This document shows, piece after piece, positions 35,844 through 45,232 of a DNA stretch of 64,000 bases. The first letter of the stretch is position 1. Each line of letters begins with the position of its first letter. This stretch comes from Frankia umida. GTDB taxonomy: Bacteria; Actinomycetota; Actinomycetes; Frankiales; Frankiaceae. The notes beneath the pieces were generated by a model, which saw only the letters and a program-made list of their open reading frames with translations, was not told the DNA's origin and did not search any database. Location of the stretch: contig NZ_JALKFT010000001.1 in NCBI RefSeq assembly GCF_023242945.1, positions 434,001-498,000 on the forward strand, given 5' to 3'. The position numbers were made by a program, and so were the translations under genes.

Positions 35844-37379
35844 GTGACGTCGCAACAGGCGGTCCAGGGCCGGCCGTCCGGCTGGACCACCAGCCGGTGG
35901 TTGTCGGCCGGGGTGGGCGGCGCCCTGGTGGTGCTGGTCACGCTGGGTGTGCTCGGCACCTGGCTGCTCGCCCACGCGACCTCGGTGAACCAGCGCCTCA
36001 TCGACCGCAGCGCCCCCGCCCTGCTCGCCGCGGTCCGCCTCGACGCCGCCCTGGTCGGCCAGGAGGCCGGCGTGCGCGGCTTCGGGATGACCGGGCAGGC
36101 CGAGTTCCTGGCGCCGTACCGCCAGGGGGTCGAGGAACAGAACCGGCTGGCCAGCGAGCTGCGTCGGCTGCTGACCGCCGACGGCAGCCGCACTGACACC
36201 CTCGACGACCTGCTCGGACGGGCCACCAGCTGGCACCGGGTGTACGCCGACCGGGTCGTCGCCGCACCTCCGGGCGCACCGGTGGCGTTCGCGACTGCGC
36301 GGGCCACCACCGGCAAGACGGCGTTCGACGCCCTGCGCGCGGCAAGCCACACCCTGCAGGAACAGCTGGGCGCCGCCCGTGCCGAGGCCCGGGCGGACCT
36401 GATGCACGTGCGCCGGCTGCGGAACTGGACCTTCGGCGCGATCGCTGCCGTGATCCTCGCTGGTGCGGTCCTCGCGTTCGTGGGTCTGCGCCGCGCCGTG
36501 TCCGCACCGCTCGCCCGGCTCGCCAGCGACGCCGACCGGGTCGCCGCCGGCGACTTCGACCATCCGATCCGCACCGGCGGTCCCGCGGACATCCAGACCG
36601 TGGCCCGGACCGTGGACCTGATGCGTGATCGCCTCGCCGCCGCCCTCGTGGCCTCCGAACAGGCCCGTTCGGACCTCGACCGCCGGGCCGAGGAACTACG
36701 CCGCTCCAACACCGACCTCGAGCAGTTCGCCTACGTCGCCTCGCACGACCTGCAGGAACCGCTGCGCAAGGTGACCAGCTTCTGCCAGTTGCTGCAGCGC
36801 CGCTACGGCGGCCAGCTGGACGAACGCGGCGACCAGTACATCGGCTTCATCGTCGACGGCGCCGCCCGCATGCAGAAACTCATCCAGGACCTGCTGGCGT
36901 TCTCCCGCGCCGGCCGGGCGGATCACCCCGCCGAGGACGTCGACCTGGACGTGGTCCACCGCCGCGCCCTGGAAGGTCTCGAGCTGGCTGTTCGGGAAAG
37001 CGGTGCGCGGCTGACCCACGACCCGTTGCCGACGGTCGCCGGACACCCGGCCCACCTGGAGATCCTGCTGACCAACCTCCTCGGCAACGCCCTGAAGTTC
37101 CGCCACCCCGAGCGCACTCCGGTCATCCACGTCGGCGCCGAACGCGACGGCGACCGGTGGCAGATCAGCGTGACCGACAACGGTATCGGCATCGAGGCCC
37201 AGTACAGCGAGCGCATCTTCGTCATCTTCCAACGCCTGCACAGCCGGGAGGACTATCCCGGAACCGGCATCGGCCTCGCCCTCTGCAAGAAGATCATCGA
37301 ATACCACGGTGGCACGATCCGCCTCGACACCGATCGCGCCGTCGGAACGTGTGTGGTGTTCACCCTGCCGGCCGCGTAG
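35844..37379 (+). CDS. CHASE3-HAMP sensor histidine kinase
   Basis: A 511-residue kinase from the GTG at 35844 (SD CGAAGG). Helix one is at about residues 18-42 (a VVLVTLGVLGTWLLAHATS-like segment), a periplasmic CHASE3 domain with GQEAGVRGFGMTGQAEFLAPYR follows, then helix two at about 195-215 and a HAMP domain. The His box is SHDLQEPLRKVTSF, the N-box LLGNALKFRHPE, G1 VTDNGIGIEAQY and G2 PGTGIGLALCKKI. The kinase belongs to the phytochrome-like HPK11 type. It is divergent from its likely partner regulator and from the PP2C gene, which together form a three-protein pathway. Confidence 0.94.
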   Translation: MTSQQAVQGRPSGWTTSRWLSAGVGGALVVLVTLGVLGTWLLAHATSVNQRLIDRSAPALLAAVRLDAALVGQEAGVRGFGMTGQAEFLAPYRQGVEEQNRLASELRRLLTADGSRTDTLDDLLGRATSWHRVYADRVVAAPPGAPVAFATARATTGKTAFDALRAASHTLQEQLGAARAEARADLMHVRRLRNWTFGAIAAVILAGAVLAFVGLRRAVSAPLARLASDADRVAAGDFDHPIRTGGPADIQTVARTVDLMRDRLAAALVASEQARSDLDRRAEELRRSNTDLEQFAYVASHDLQEPLRKVTSFCQLLQRRYGGQLDERGDQYIGFIVDGAARMQKLIQDLLAFSRAGRADHPAEDVDLDVVHRRALEGLELAVRESGARLTHDPLPTVAGHPAHLEILLTNLLGNALKFRHPERTPVIHVGAERDGDRWQISVTDNGIGIEAQYSERIFVIFQRLHSREDYPGTGIGLALCKKIIEYHGGTIRLDTDRAVGTCVVFTLPAA

Positions 37380-37950
37380 CGCGATGTCGACGAAGGTGCA
37401 CCGTCCCGCTCCGCCGCTCTCGAACAAAGTTACTTTCTGTAGCGATGTTGCGGGCTGTTGTGGGGCGCTGAGAGCCAAAGGGGTCGTCGTGGGGGCATTC
37501 GTGCCCGATTTGCCCCCCACGGCGACCTGTTTGCTGTGATCTTGCTCCGTGGCTGGCCGCGGGGTGTAGCGGCTGGGGAGTTCGGGGTCCGGGACGGCGA
37601 CTGTTCGCGGCGGACGGATCCGCCAGCCCGCCCGGGTCTCGTGCACGCCGCTGCCGCGTCGTGTGTAACCGCTAACTGATAGGGATCGCCTACGCGCTGC
37701 CGCCTGTAGGTGAAGAGCGCTGGTTACTGCTCGAAGATCAGCGATCCACCCACCCCGGGTTCCGGTGAAGGCCCCGTGCGGCGTCGGAGCAAGCTGCCTG
37801 CCGCGAACTCTCAGCTACCTGTACCTACCTGCGTCTACCGGAACGCTCGTCGGTGATGGAGATTCGGATGACAGCAGGCTCGGCCGCGCATGATGATATG
37901 TTGCGACACTTTACCGTTCTTGGCTTCCCAGCAGATCATCGGGGGAACGT
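37380..37950. other. Gap upstream of the kinase-TIR pair
   Basis: No supported gene. It contains a terminator-like hairpin at 37489-37520 and A/T-richer DNA from 37850 on, which should carry the promoter of the next two genes; no clear -35/-10 pair was found. Confidence 0.45.
37489..37520 (+). terminator. Terminator-like hairpin after the histidine kinase gene
   Basis: GTGGGGGCA (37489-37497) pairs with TGCCCCCCAC (37511-37520) with one bulged base and a 13-base loop. No T-tract follows. Confidence 0.45.
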
Positions 37951-39480
37951 GTGCTACCAGCTGTGCCGGATCTCGTCGGCGTCGGGGCGTTCAATGTCGA
38001 CTTCATCGCCACGGCATCGCGGCTGTCTGCGCGGGCTGAAGAGAAAATCGGCGAGTCGACCTCACGATTCGAGTGGAACGCAGAGGGACCGGTCGCCGAG
38101 GAGGTGGTCCTCCGGGCGATGGAGAACCTGGGCGCCCACACGCTGGATTCCTCGCTGGGTGGCTCCGCTTGGAACACCATCTTTTCCCTGGCTAACATGG
38201 ATGCCGGTCTCACGCTTGGATACGTCGGCGTGCTTGGCCGCATCGAGGCGCCCGGCCTTTCCTTTCTGCGGCAGATGGTGGACCTCGGAATAGATCGTAG
38301 GATGGTTTCGGTCCGTCCTGACCTGAGGGCCGGGATCTGCCTCTCCTTCATCGAAGATGATGTTCGGGTTATGCTCACCTCGCCCTGTGCCAACCTGGAA
38401 ATGGCCAGTTATGTCGACAGTCGATTTGATGATCTTGTGGCTTATCTCGCGGGCGCTCGAGCCGTACACCTCACTTCGTTCCTGGACTCGAGGACTCCGG
38501 ATGCCGTGGCGCGCCTGTTGGAGGCGGTGGTTGCTCGAAACCCCGATCTCCTGATCTGTTTCGACCCAGGCCATGAATGGGCCGTTCGCCCAACGGAGGC
38601 CGTGCTGCGAATACTTGAGCTGACGCATGTTCTGTTTGTCAACTACAAGGAGTTCAAGGCTTTGGGATCATACTCCCATGGAGAGGCTGACGACGAGCTT
38701 GGTCGCAGAGTTGTCCGGAGATGTGCGCCAGGGGCGACCGTTTTGGTGACGAAACGTTATGACCTCATTGAAGTTTTCTCCGGTGAGGCTGGCGGATCGA
38801 GTGCCGACATGAGTCGCTACACCTACGACTTTGCAGATCCCGACCGGGACATAGAGGACGCCACGGGAGCCGGTGATGTGTTTGCAGCGGCGGTCATCTC
38901 CGCGTTGTTGTCGCAGCGACTCAAGCTGGAGCTCGGCGCGCACCTCGGCACCAGCCTGGCTCGTCTGAAGATTCGCTACATGGCTGCCAGTGGTCATTTT
39001 CGTTTTCCGGACCTGGCACGTGGATACCTGCAGACCAGAGCACAGTATGCTATGCCGAGGCCGCGTCGAGACGCGGTTCTTGTCGCGCACGATGGTGGTT
39101 CGACCTGGGAACCGCTGGAGCGATTTCTTGTGGAGAACTGCGCGGTGCGCGTGACCAGGCTCACTCCGACGGATCCGGGGGCGATGCCGTCGAGCCTGTC
39201 TCGCCGGCAGCTCGAGGAGTCCGGCTTTGCGATCTGTGTGATCGCACCCGAGGCCGACTCGGACCGTCCAGCCAGCCGGGCCGACGAGCGGCTCGTCCAC
39301 TTTTCTGGCTACCTGCAGGGATATTTCGGTTTCGACCGGGTTGCGCTACTTGTTCAGGATGGCTGTCATATCTTCAGTAACATGGCGGGACTCCTTTGCC
39401 TTGGGTTCCGGCCGGGTAGTGTCCAGGATTCCTTTGTCGAGCTCGAACGGATGCTCCGCAGGGAGGGGATGATGCAATGA
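37951..39480 (+). CDS. PfkB-family kinase fused to a degenerate TIR-like domain (copy 1)
   Basis: A 509-residue protein from the GTG at 37951 (GGGGGA upstream). Residues 1-360 form a PfkB/ribokinase fold: LVGVGAFNVDFIA at the N-terminus, the SLGGSAWN di-Gly motif (69-74), FDPGH, NYKE (N231-E234, Mg site) and DATGAGDV with the catalytic Asp309. Residues 374-509 match the TIR-like nucleotide-binding family CAP12/PF10137: VLVAHDGG, FAICVIAPEAD, a YLQGYFGFDRVALLVQDGC block and IFSNMAG. Where the family has RARQNVxxExG, this copy reads RADERLVHFSG, so Phe451 stands in place of the catalytic Glu and the domain is probably inactive as an NADase. The paralogous copy 2 starts 91 bases downstream. Codons are less G/C-biased than in chromosomal neighbours. 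Confidence 0.85.
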   Translation: MLPAVPDLVGVGAFNVDFIATASRLSARAEEKIGESTSRFEWNAEGPVAEEVVLRAMENLGAHTLDSSLGGSAWNTIFSLANMDAGLTLGYVGVLGRIEAPGLSFLRQMVDLGIDRRMVSVRPDLRAGICLSFIEDDVRVMLTSPCANLEMASYVDSRFDDLVAYLAGARAVHLTSFLDSRTPDAVARLLEAVVARNPDLLICFDPGHEWAVRPTEAVLRILELTHVLFVNYKEFKALGSYSHGEADDELGRRVVRRCAPGATVLVTKRYDLIEVFSGEAGGSSADMSRYTYDFADPDRDIEDATGAGDVFAAAVISALLSQRLKLELGAHLGTSLARLKIRYMAASGHFRFPDLARGYLQTRAQYAMPRPRRDAVLVAHDGGSTWEPLERFLVENCAVRVTRLTPTDPGAMPSSLSRRQLEESGFAICVIAPEADSDRPASRADERLVHFSGYLQGYFGFDRVALLVQDGCHIFSNMAGLLCLGFRPGSVQDSFVELERMLRREGMMQ

Positions 39481-39571
39481 CGGTCGCCGCGGATCGGTTC
39501 GGCTACATGTCGTTGCCACGCTGCCCGGCGAACCTTTGGACCCGGCCGGTCGTGATGAAGGAGAACCGCAG

Positions 39572-41185
39572 TTGACTCAGCACCTGTCCCGGCCAGACAC
39601 GGTTCCTGACTCCGAGCCACCTCCGACAGGTGTTCCTGGGCTGCCCGAGCCGCTGGACATCGTCGGTATCGGTGCGCTCAACCTCGACTACATCGCCGAT
39701 ACGTCCGGCGACCCTGGGCTGCGTCGGCTGCTTGCGGACGGTGGTATTGCCGTCGGAAGCGGTGGCCCGATGCCGCTGACCTGGGGCGGGGAAAGCGCGG
39801 TCGACGAGAGGACCATCTACGGGATTCTGGAACTCGTCGATGCGTCGTCTCTTTCGTCATCGCTGGGCGGGTCCGCATTCAATGCGATTTACGCGCTCGC
39901 CCAGATGCGTCTCGACCTTCGACTGGGCTATGTGGGCGTGGCCGGCCGGGTGCCACTGCGCGGCCAGTCCAGCATCGCAGAACTGGCGCGTTGGGGGGTG
40001 GACACCTGCCAGACCTACCCCATCAAGGAGGCGATGTGCGGGGTCTGCTTCTCGCTGATGGATGCCGGGGAAAGGACCCTGCTCACTCATGGTGGTGCGA
40101 ATGCTCGCATGGGTGCCGTTATAGAGGAAAATTTTGAGGCGATCGTCTCGTATTTGACCCGTGCCCGTGTTGTTCACGTGACGTCGTTTCTTGACCCAGA
40201 AACGCCATCGAGGCTGCTGCGGTTGCTGACCATGCTCCGGGCTGCCTCGCCGAACGTCGCCATTACTTTTGACCCAGGCCACGTCTGGTCGGCCGAGCGC
40301 TCCGTCGACGTACTCGGCATGGTCGCCCTGGCCGACTATCTGTTGCTCAACGCCGCCGAACTCGCGTTGATGGGGCGGGCAAGTCCAGGAGAGTCGGACG
40401 AAAAAGTTGCGGCGCGAGTACTGGATCTTATGGCAAGCGCGCAGGCGGTTGTCCTGGTCAAACGGCCGGCCGGAATTACCCTCTACCGCAAGGACGGCGA
40501 CCGGATCGCTGCTGATGTTTTTCCGCAGCAGCCACTTCCCACCGAGGAAATCCGGGATGCAACGGGTGCTGGTGACGTGTTTGCCGCCGGGCTTCTTTCC
40601 GTGCTCGGCAGCACGCGCCTGCAACTGGAGTTGGGTGCGCTGCTCGGCATGCGGCTGGCGCGGCAGAAGCTCAGGTATGTGGGCAGTCAGGGTCATGCCA
40701 GCTTTGCTGCCCTGACCCGTAGTTTTATTGCGGCCAGGGAAGCGGAGAGGTATGAGGATCCGCACCCTGGCGGAATTTTCGTCGCGCATGGAGGAGACCC
40801 ACAGTGGTTGGCAGTCAAGGAATATCTCGAGCGCGAGTTTGCGGCCCCGGTCCACAGCTTCGAGTCGGGTGTGTGGGGCAGCAGTCAGGTCAGCAGTGTC
40901 CTCGAGAAGTATCTGAACCTGTGCGGAACCGCCATCTGCGTGCTGACCACCGAGGATCTCGTTGAGCATGGTCGCGGATTTGCTCGACAGAACGTCGTTC
41001 ACGAAGTAGGTCTGTTTCAGGGCCGATACGGGCAGGATCGAGTGATAATTTTGGTGGAGGAGGGCTGTCGATTTCTTCCTGACATCGGAGCGACGCCTCC
41101 ACTGGTGTTCCCGCGTAACTCGATCAAAAAGACTTTCTGGTCACTTCGGGAGGAACTCTTGCGTAAGGGGGTCCGCATCAGATAG
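39572..41185 (+). CDS. PfkB-family kinase fused to an intact TIR-like domain (copy 2)
   Basis: The TTG at 39572 is preferred because GAAGGAGA lies seven bases upstream; the product has 537 residues. Residues 28-395 are a PfkB kinase: DIVGIGALNLDYIAD, SSSLGGSAFN (di-Gly motif), FDPGHVW, NAAE (N260-E263) and RDATGAGDVFAAG with Asp335 as base. Residues 401-537 are a TIR-like CAP12/PF10137 domain: GIFVAHGGDPQWLAVKEYLE, TAICVLTTED, ARQNVVHEVGLFQGRYGQDR and VIILVEEGCRFLPDIG. Glu478 is the residue expected to cleave NAD. It shares domain order and length with copy 1. One model is that the kinase makes or senses a phosphorylated nucleoside and the TIR-like domain degrades or converts NAD; nothing in the sequence fixes the substrate. 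I know of no described system with this architecture. Confidence 0.88.
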   Translation: MTQHLSRPDTVPDSEPPPTGVPGLPEPLDIVGIGALNLDYIADTSGDPGLRRLLADGGIAVGSGGPMPLTWGGESAVDERTIYGILELVDASSLSSSLGGSAFNAIYALAQMRLDLRLGYVGVAGRVPLRGQSSIAELARWGVDTCQTYPIKEAMCGVCFSLMDAGERTLLTHGGANARMGAVIEENFEAIVSYLTRARVVHVTSFLDPETPSRLLRLLTMLRAASPNVAITFDPGHVWSAERSVDVLGMVALADYLLLNAAELALMGRASPGESDEKVAARVLDLMASAQAVVLVKRPAGITLYRKDGDRIAADVFPQQPLPTEEIRDATGAGDVFAAGLLSVLGSTRLQLELGALLGMRLARQKLRYVGSQGHASFAALTRSFIAAREAERYEDPHPGGIFVAHGGDPQWLAVKEYLEREFAAPVHSFESGVWGSSQVSSVLEKYLNLCGTAICVLTTEDLVEHGRGFARQNVVHEVGLFQGRYGQDRVIILVEEGCRFLPDIGATPPLVFPRNSIKKTFWSLREELLRKGVRIR

Positions 41186-41251
41186 CCTCTGACGGGGTCA
41201 GCCGAAACGTGGCGCAATATGAATGCGTCACACGGTTACGGTTAGGTGGGC

Positions 41252-44200
41252 ATGAGGACGTACGGAGATATCGCGGCGCTGACCAGTCCGGCTCGGCGGC
41301 GGCTTGTCGCTCGGCTGCGGGCGGCCGAGTTGGCGGTGACGGATGTCGCGGCCGAGTACGTCCATTTCGTCGACCTAGCCGGCGAAGCGGACGAGGAGCG
41401 GCTGCGGGGACTGCTGACCTACGGGGAGCCGTTCACGGGAGACCGTGCGTCAGTTTCGGCGATGCTGGTGGTGCTGCCACGACCGGGGACGATTTCGCCG
41501 TGGTCGTCGAAGGCATCGGACATCGCCGCGTCAGCGGGGCTTGCCGCCGTCCGCCGGATCGAGCGGGGTACGGTCTACTACCTTTACGGCTCTGGCCCGT
41601 TCGACCTGGACGCTCTCGCTCCGCTGCTGCACGACCGGATGACCGAGGTCGTCGAGGCGTCGCTGGATGCCGCTGGTGCGCTGTTCGCCGCCGGGCGGCC
41701 GCAGCCGCACACCGACGTCGACCTGCTCACCCAGGGGGAGGTAGCCCTCACCCGGGCCAACGCCGGCCTTGGCCTGGCGCTCGGCGCGGGCGACATCGCC
41801 TATCTGGGCGAGAGGTACCGCGAGCTTGGCCGCAACCCGACCGACGTCGAGCTGATGATGTTCGCGCAGGTCAACAGCGAGCACTGTCGGCACAAGGTGT
41901 TCAACGCCGACTGGGTGATCGACGGGGAGTCCCGACCGAAGAGCCTGTTCGCGATGATCCGCAACACGCATGCGCGCTCCGGTGAGAACGTGCTCTCGGC
42001 GTACTCGGACAACGCGGCCGTGCTGCGCGGCGAACCCGCGTCCTGGTTCTACCCGGACCCGCACACCCACACCTACCGTCGCCACGACGGTCCCGCGCAC
42101 ATCCTCGTCAAGGTCGAGACGCACAACCATCCGACCGCGATCGCGCCCGGCCCCGGTGCCGCGACCGGTGTCGGCGGGGAGATCCGCGACGAGGGGGCCA
42201 CCGGCCGCGGCGGCGTCCCGAAAGCGGGCCTGTCCGGCTACACCGTCTCCCACCTGCGCATCCCCGGCGACGACTGTGCGTGGGAGGGCGAGGAGGACCG
42301 TCCGGAGCGGATCTCGTCCCCGCTGGAGATCATGACGGATGCGCCGCTGGGCGCCGCCGGCTACAACAACGAGTTCGGCCGGCCGAACCTCGTCGGCTAC
42401 TTCCGCACCTTCGAGGCACCGGACGGCCCAGGCGACACCGCTGACCTTCCTGGCCAGCGGTGGGGGTACCACAAGCCGATCATGATCGCGGGTGGGATCG
42501 GCAACGTCCGGGACGCGCTGGTGGGCAAGGGACAGCTGGCGGCGGGCGACCTGGTCATCGTGCTCGGCGGGCCGGCGATGCTGATCGGGCTCGGCGGCGG
42601 GGCCGCGTCCAGCATGCAGACCGGCGCGGGTGACGCCGAGCTCGACTTCGCCTCGGTGCAGCGCGGCAACGCCGAGATGCAGCGCCGGGCGCAGGAGGTC
42701 ATCAACGCCTGCTGGGCGCTGGACGAGGCCAACCCGATCGTGTCCATCCACGACGTCGGCGCCGGCGGCTGGTCGAACGCGCTGCCCGAGCTGGTGCACG
42801 ACGCGGGCCGCGGCGCCGTGTTCGAGCTGCGCGACCTGCCGAACGCCGACTCCGGCATGACCCCGCTGCAGATCTGGTGCAACGAGGCGCAGGAACGCTA
42901 CGTGCTCGGTATCGCCGCCGCCGATCTGGACACCTTCACCGCCCTGTGCGCGCGGGAACGCTGCCTGTTCGCCGTGGTCGGCACGGTCACCGACGAGCAG
43001 CGTCTCGTCGTGCGCGACCGGTTGTTCGCGACGGCGCCGGTGGACGTGCCGATGTCGCTGCTGTTCGGGGAGGCATCCCGACAGACCCGCACCGCACGTT
43101 CGGTCACCATCGCGACGGCGCCGTTCGACGAGTCCGGGATCGTGCTGGCCGAGGCCGTGCAGCGGGTGCTGCGGGTGCCCGCGGTCGGCAGCAAGAAGTT
43201 CCTCATCACCATCGGTGACCGCACGGTGGGCGGTCACACCGTGCGCGACCAGCTGGTCGGGCCGTGGCAGGTGCCGGTCAGCGATGTCGCCGTCACCGCG
43301 TCGGCGTACGGGAGCCGCACCGGTGAGGCGCTGGCGATGGGGGAGCGCACACCGCTGGCCACCGTGAACGCCCCGGCCGCGGCCCGGATGGCGGTCGGCG
43401 AGGCCCTCACCAACCTGGCCGGCGCCGCCGTCGCCGACCTGCGTCAGGTGGCGCTCTCGGCGAACTGGATGGCCGCCGTCGGCGTGGACGACCAGCAGGC
43501 CCCGCTCTACGACGCGGTCGAGGCGCTGGGCGAACGGTTCTGCCCGCAGCTCGGCATCCCGATCCCGGTCGGCAAGGACTCCACCAGCATGCGCACCGTC
43601 TGGACGGACGACACCGGCGAACACGCTGTCACCTCGCCGGTGTCGCTGATCGTCACCGCCGGAGCGCCGGTCGCGGACGTCTCCCGGGTGCTCACCCCCC
43701 AGCTCGCCCGCGACGAGGACAGTCGCCTGATCTTCGTGGACCTCTCCGGCGACGGCGCTGGCGACGGTGACGGCGCCGGCAGGGGTGTCGGTGCTGGTGG
43801 CCGCACCGGGGGGCGGCTCGGTGGCTCGGCGCTGGCCCTGGCGTACGGACGGCACGCGCCCGCGGACGTCCCCGACGCCGATGCCGAGGTGCTGCGGGCG
43901 TTCTTCGCCGCCTCCCGGCGGCTGGTCGCCGACAGTGACGTGCTTGCCTATCACGACCGGTCCGACGGCGGCCTGCTCGCGACGCTGGTCGAGCTGGCGT
44001 TCGCCGGCAGGGTCGGCCTCGACGTCGACCTCGCCGGACTGCCCGGTGGCACGCTGCTGGCCCGGCTGTTCGCCGAGGAACTCGGTGCCGTCCTCCAGGT
44101 GGCGGGCCCCGCCGTCGACCGGGTGGTCGCGGTGCTGGCCACCGCGCTGGGCGCGGACCGGGTCCACGTCCTCGGCCGGCCCACGCTGACGCAGCGGATC

Positions 44201-45232
44201 GTGCTGCGCGACGGGGAGACGGTCGTCTACGCGAACGGCCGGGCGGAGCTCGAACGGGTCTGGGCGACGACCAGCTATCTCGTCCAACGGCTGCGGGACA
44301 ATCCCGACACCGCCGACGCGGAGTTCGACGCGATCCTCGACGACGCCGACCCCGGCATCACCGAACGGATCACGTTCCCCCTGCTACCGGCCGCCGCCGG
44401 ACCAGCCGCGGCCGCCCGGTCCGCCCGGCCGAAGGCCGCGATCCTGCGGGACGAGGGCGTCAACGGGCATGTCGAGATGGCGGCGGCGTTCGACGCGGCC
44501 GGCTTCGACGCGGTCGACGTGCACATGACCGACCTGCTCACCGGCACCGCCGCCCTCGACGACTTCCACGTGCTCGCGGCCTGCGGTGGTTTCTCCTACG
44601 GTGACGTGCTCGGCGCTGGCCTTGGCTGGGCGAAGTCGATCCTCGCCCATCCCGACCTCGCCGCGGCCTTCCGCACCTTCTTCCACCGCCCGGACACGCT
44701 CACCCTCGGTGTCTGCAACGGCTGCCAGATGGTCGCCGGCCTCGGCACGCTCATCCCCGGCGCCACCGGCTGGCCGACCCTGTTGGAGAACACCTCCGAA
44801 CGGTTCGAGGCCCGGGTGTCCAGCCTGCTCCTCGAGGACTCACCGTCGGTGCTGTTCGCCGGGATGGCCGGTTCGGTGCTGGCCGTGCCGATCGCCCACG
44901 GCGAGGGACGGATGGACTTCGGCCCCGCCGGCACCCCCGGTGCGGTGACCGCCCGTTACGTCGACAACCACGGCAAGCCCACCCAGGACTACCCGGCCAA
45001 CCCCAACGGCAGCCCCGCCGCCGTCGCGGCCGTCACCTCCGACGACGGCCGCGTCACCCTGATCATGCCCCACCCGGAGCGCGCCTTCCTCACCCAGCAA
45101 CGTTCCTGGCTGCCCGTCCGCACCGGCACCGACAGCGCCGGGGACGAACCCGGCCTGGGCACTGGTGACGAGACGTTCGGCCCGTGGCTACGCATCTTCC
45201 AGAACGCCCGCACCTGGCTCGACGGGCGCTGA
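41252..45232 (+). CDS. purL: Phosphoribosylformylglycinamidine synthase, large single-chain type
   Basis: A 1326-residue enzyme from the ATG at 41252 (a GTG six bases earlier is possible). It catalyses step four of purine synthesis: FGAR, glutamine and ATP to FGAM. The N-terminal PurS-like part, linker (AQVNSEHCRHKVFNADW), two AIRS-type synthase modules (KVETHNHPTAIAP, GAATGVGGEIRDE; DGGLLATLVELAF) and a C-terminal class I glutaminase (GVCNGCQMVAGLG with the Cys nucleophile, and MPHPERAF with His/Glu) are fused. Most actinobacteria use three separate proteins PurL/PurQ/PurS, so this enterobacterial-style form is unusual here. A Gly/Asp-rich low-complexity insert lies near base 43,750. Its 3' end overlaps the convergent MFS gene by 45 bases. 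Confidence 0.95.
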   Translation: MRTYGDIAALTSPARRRLVARLRAAELAVTDVAAEYVHFVDLAGEADEERLRGLLTYGEPFTGDRASVSAMLVVLPRPGTISPWSSKASDIAASAGLAAVRRIERGTVYYLYGSGPFDLDALAPLLHDRMTEVVEASLDAAGALFAAGRPQPHTDVDLLTQGEVALTRANAGLGLALGAGDIAYLGERYRELGRNPTDVELMMFAQVNSEHCRHKVFNADWVIDGESRPKSLFAMIRNTHARSGENVLSAYSDNAAVLRGEPASWFYPDPHTHTYRRHDGPAHILVKVETHNHPTAIAPGPGAATGVGGEIRDEGATGRGGVPKAGLSGYTVSHLRIPGDDCAWEGEEDRPERISSPLEIMTDAPLGAAGYNNEFGRPNLVGYFRTFEAPDGPGDTADLPGQRWGYHKPIMIAGGIGNVRDALVGKGQLAAGDLVIVLGGPAMLIGLGGGAASSMQTGAGDAELDFASVQRGNAEMQRRAQEVINACWALDEANPIVSIHDVGAGGWSNALPELVHDAGRGAVFELRDLPNADSGMTPLQIWCNEAQERYVLGIAAADLDTFTALCARERCLFAVVGTVTDEQRLVVRDRLFATAPVDVPMSLLFGEASRQTRTARSVTIATAPFDESGIVLAEAVQRVLRVPAVGSKKFLITIGDRTVGGHTVRDQLVGPWQVPVSDVAVTASAYGSRTGEALAMGERTPLATVNAPAAARMAVGEALTNLAGAAVADLRQVALSANWMAAVGVDDQQAPLYDAVEALGERFCPQLGIPIPVGKDSTSMRTVWTDDTGEHAVTSPVSLIVTAGAPVADVSRVLTPQLARDEDSRLIFVDLSGDGAGDGDGAGRGVGAGGRTGGRLGGSALALAYGRHAPADVPDADAEVLRAFFAASRRLVADSDVLAYHDRSDGGLLATLVELAFAGRVGLDVDLAGLPGGTLLARLFAEELGAVLQVAGPAVDRVVAVLATALGADRVHVLGRPTLTQRIVLRDGETVVYANGRAELERVWATTSYLVQRLRDNPDTADAEFDAILDDADPGITERITFPLLPAAAGPAAAARSARPKAAILRDEGVNGHVEMAAAFDAAGFDAVDVHMTDLLTGTAALDDFHVLAACGGFSYGDVLGAGLGWAKSILAHPDLAAAFRTFFHRPDTLTLGVCNGCQMVAGLGTLIPGATGWPTLLENTSERFEARVSSLLLEDSPSVLFAGMAGSVLAVPIAHGEGRMDFGPAGTPGAVTARYVDNHGKPTQDYPANPNGSPAAVAAVTSDDGRVTLIMPHPERAFLTQQRSWLPVRTGTDSAGDEPGLGTGDETFGPWLRIFQNARTWLDGR

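Noticed and set aside
37853..38293. A frame overlapping the start of the first kinase-TIR gene.
   Set aside because: It is out of frame with the clearly conserved PfkB sequence and has no domain of its own.
41531..44287. A 918-codon minus-strand frame opposite purL.
   Set aside because: PurL motifs occupy the plus strand over the whole length.
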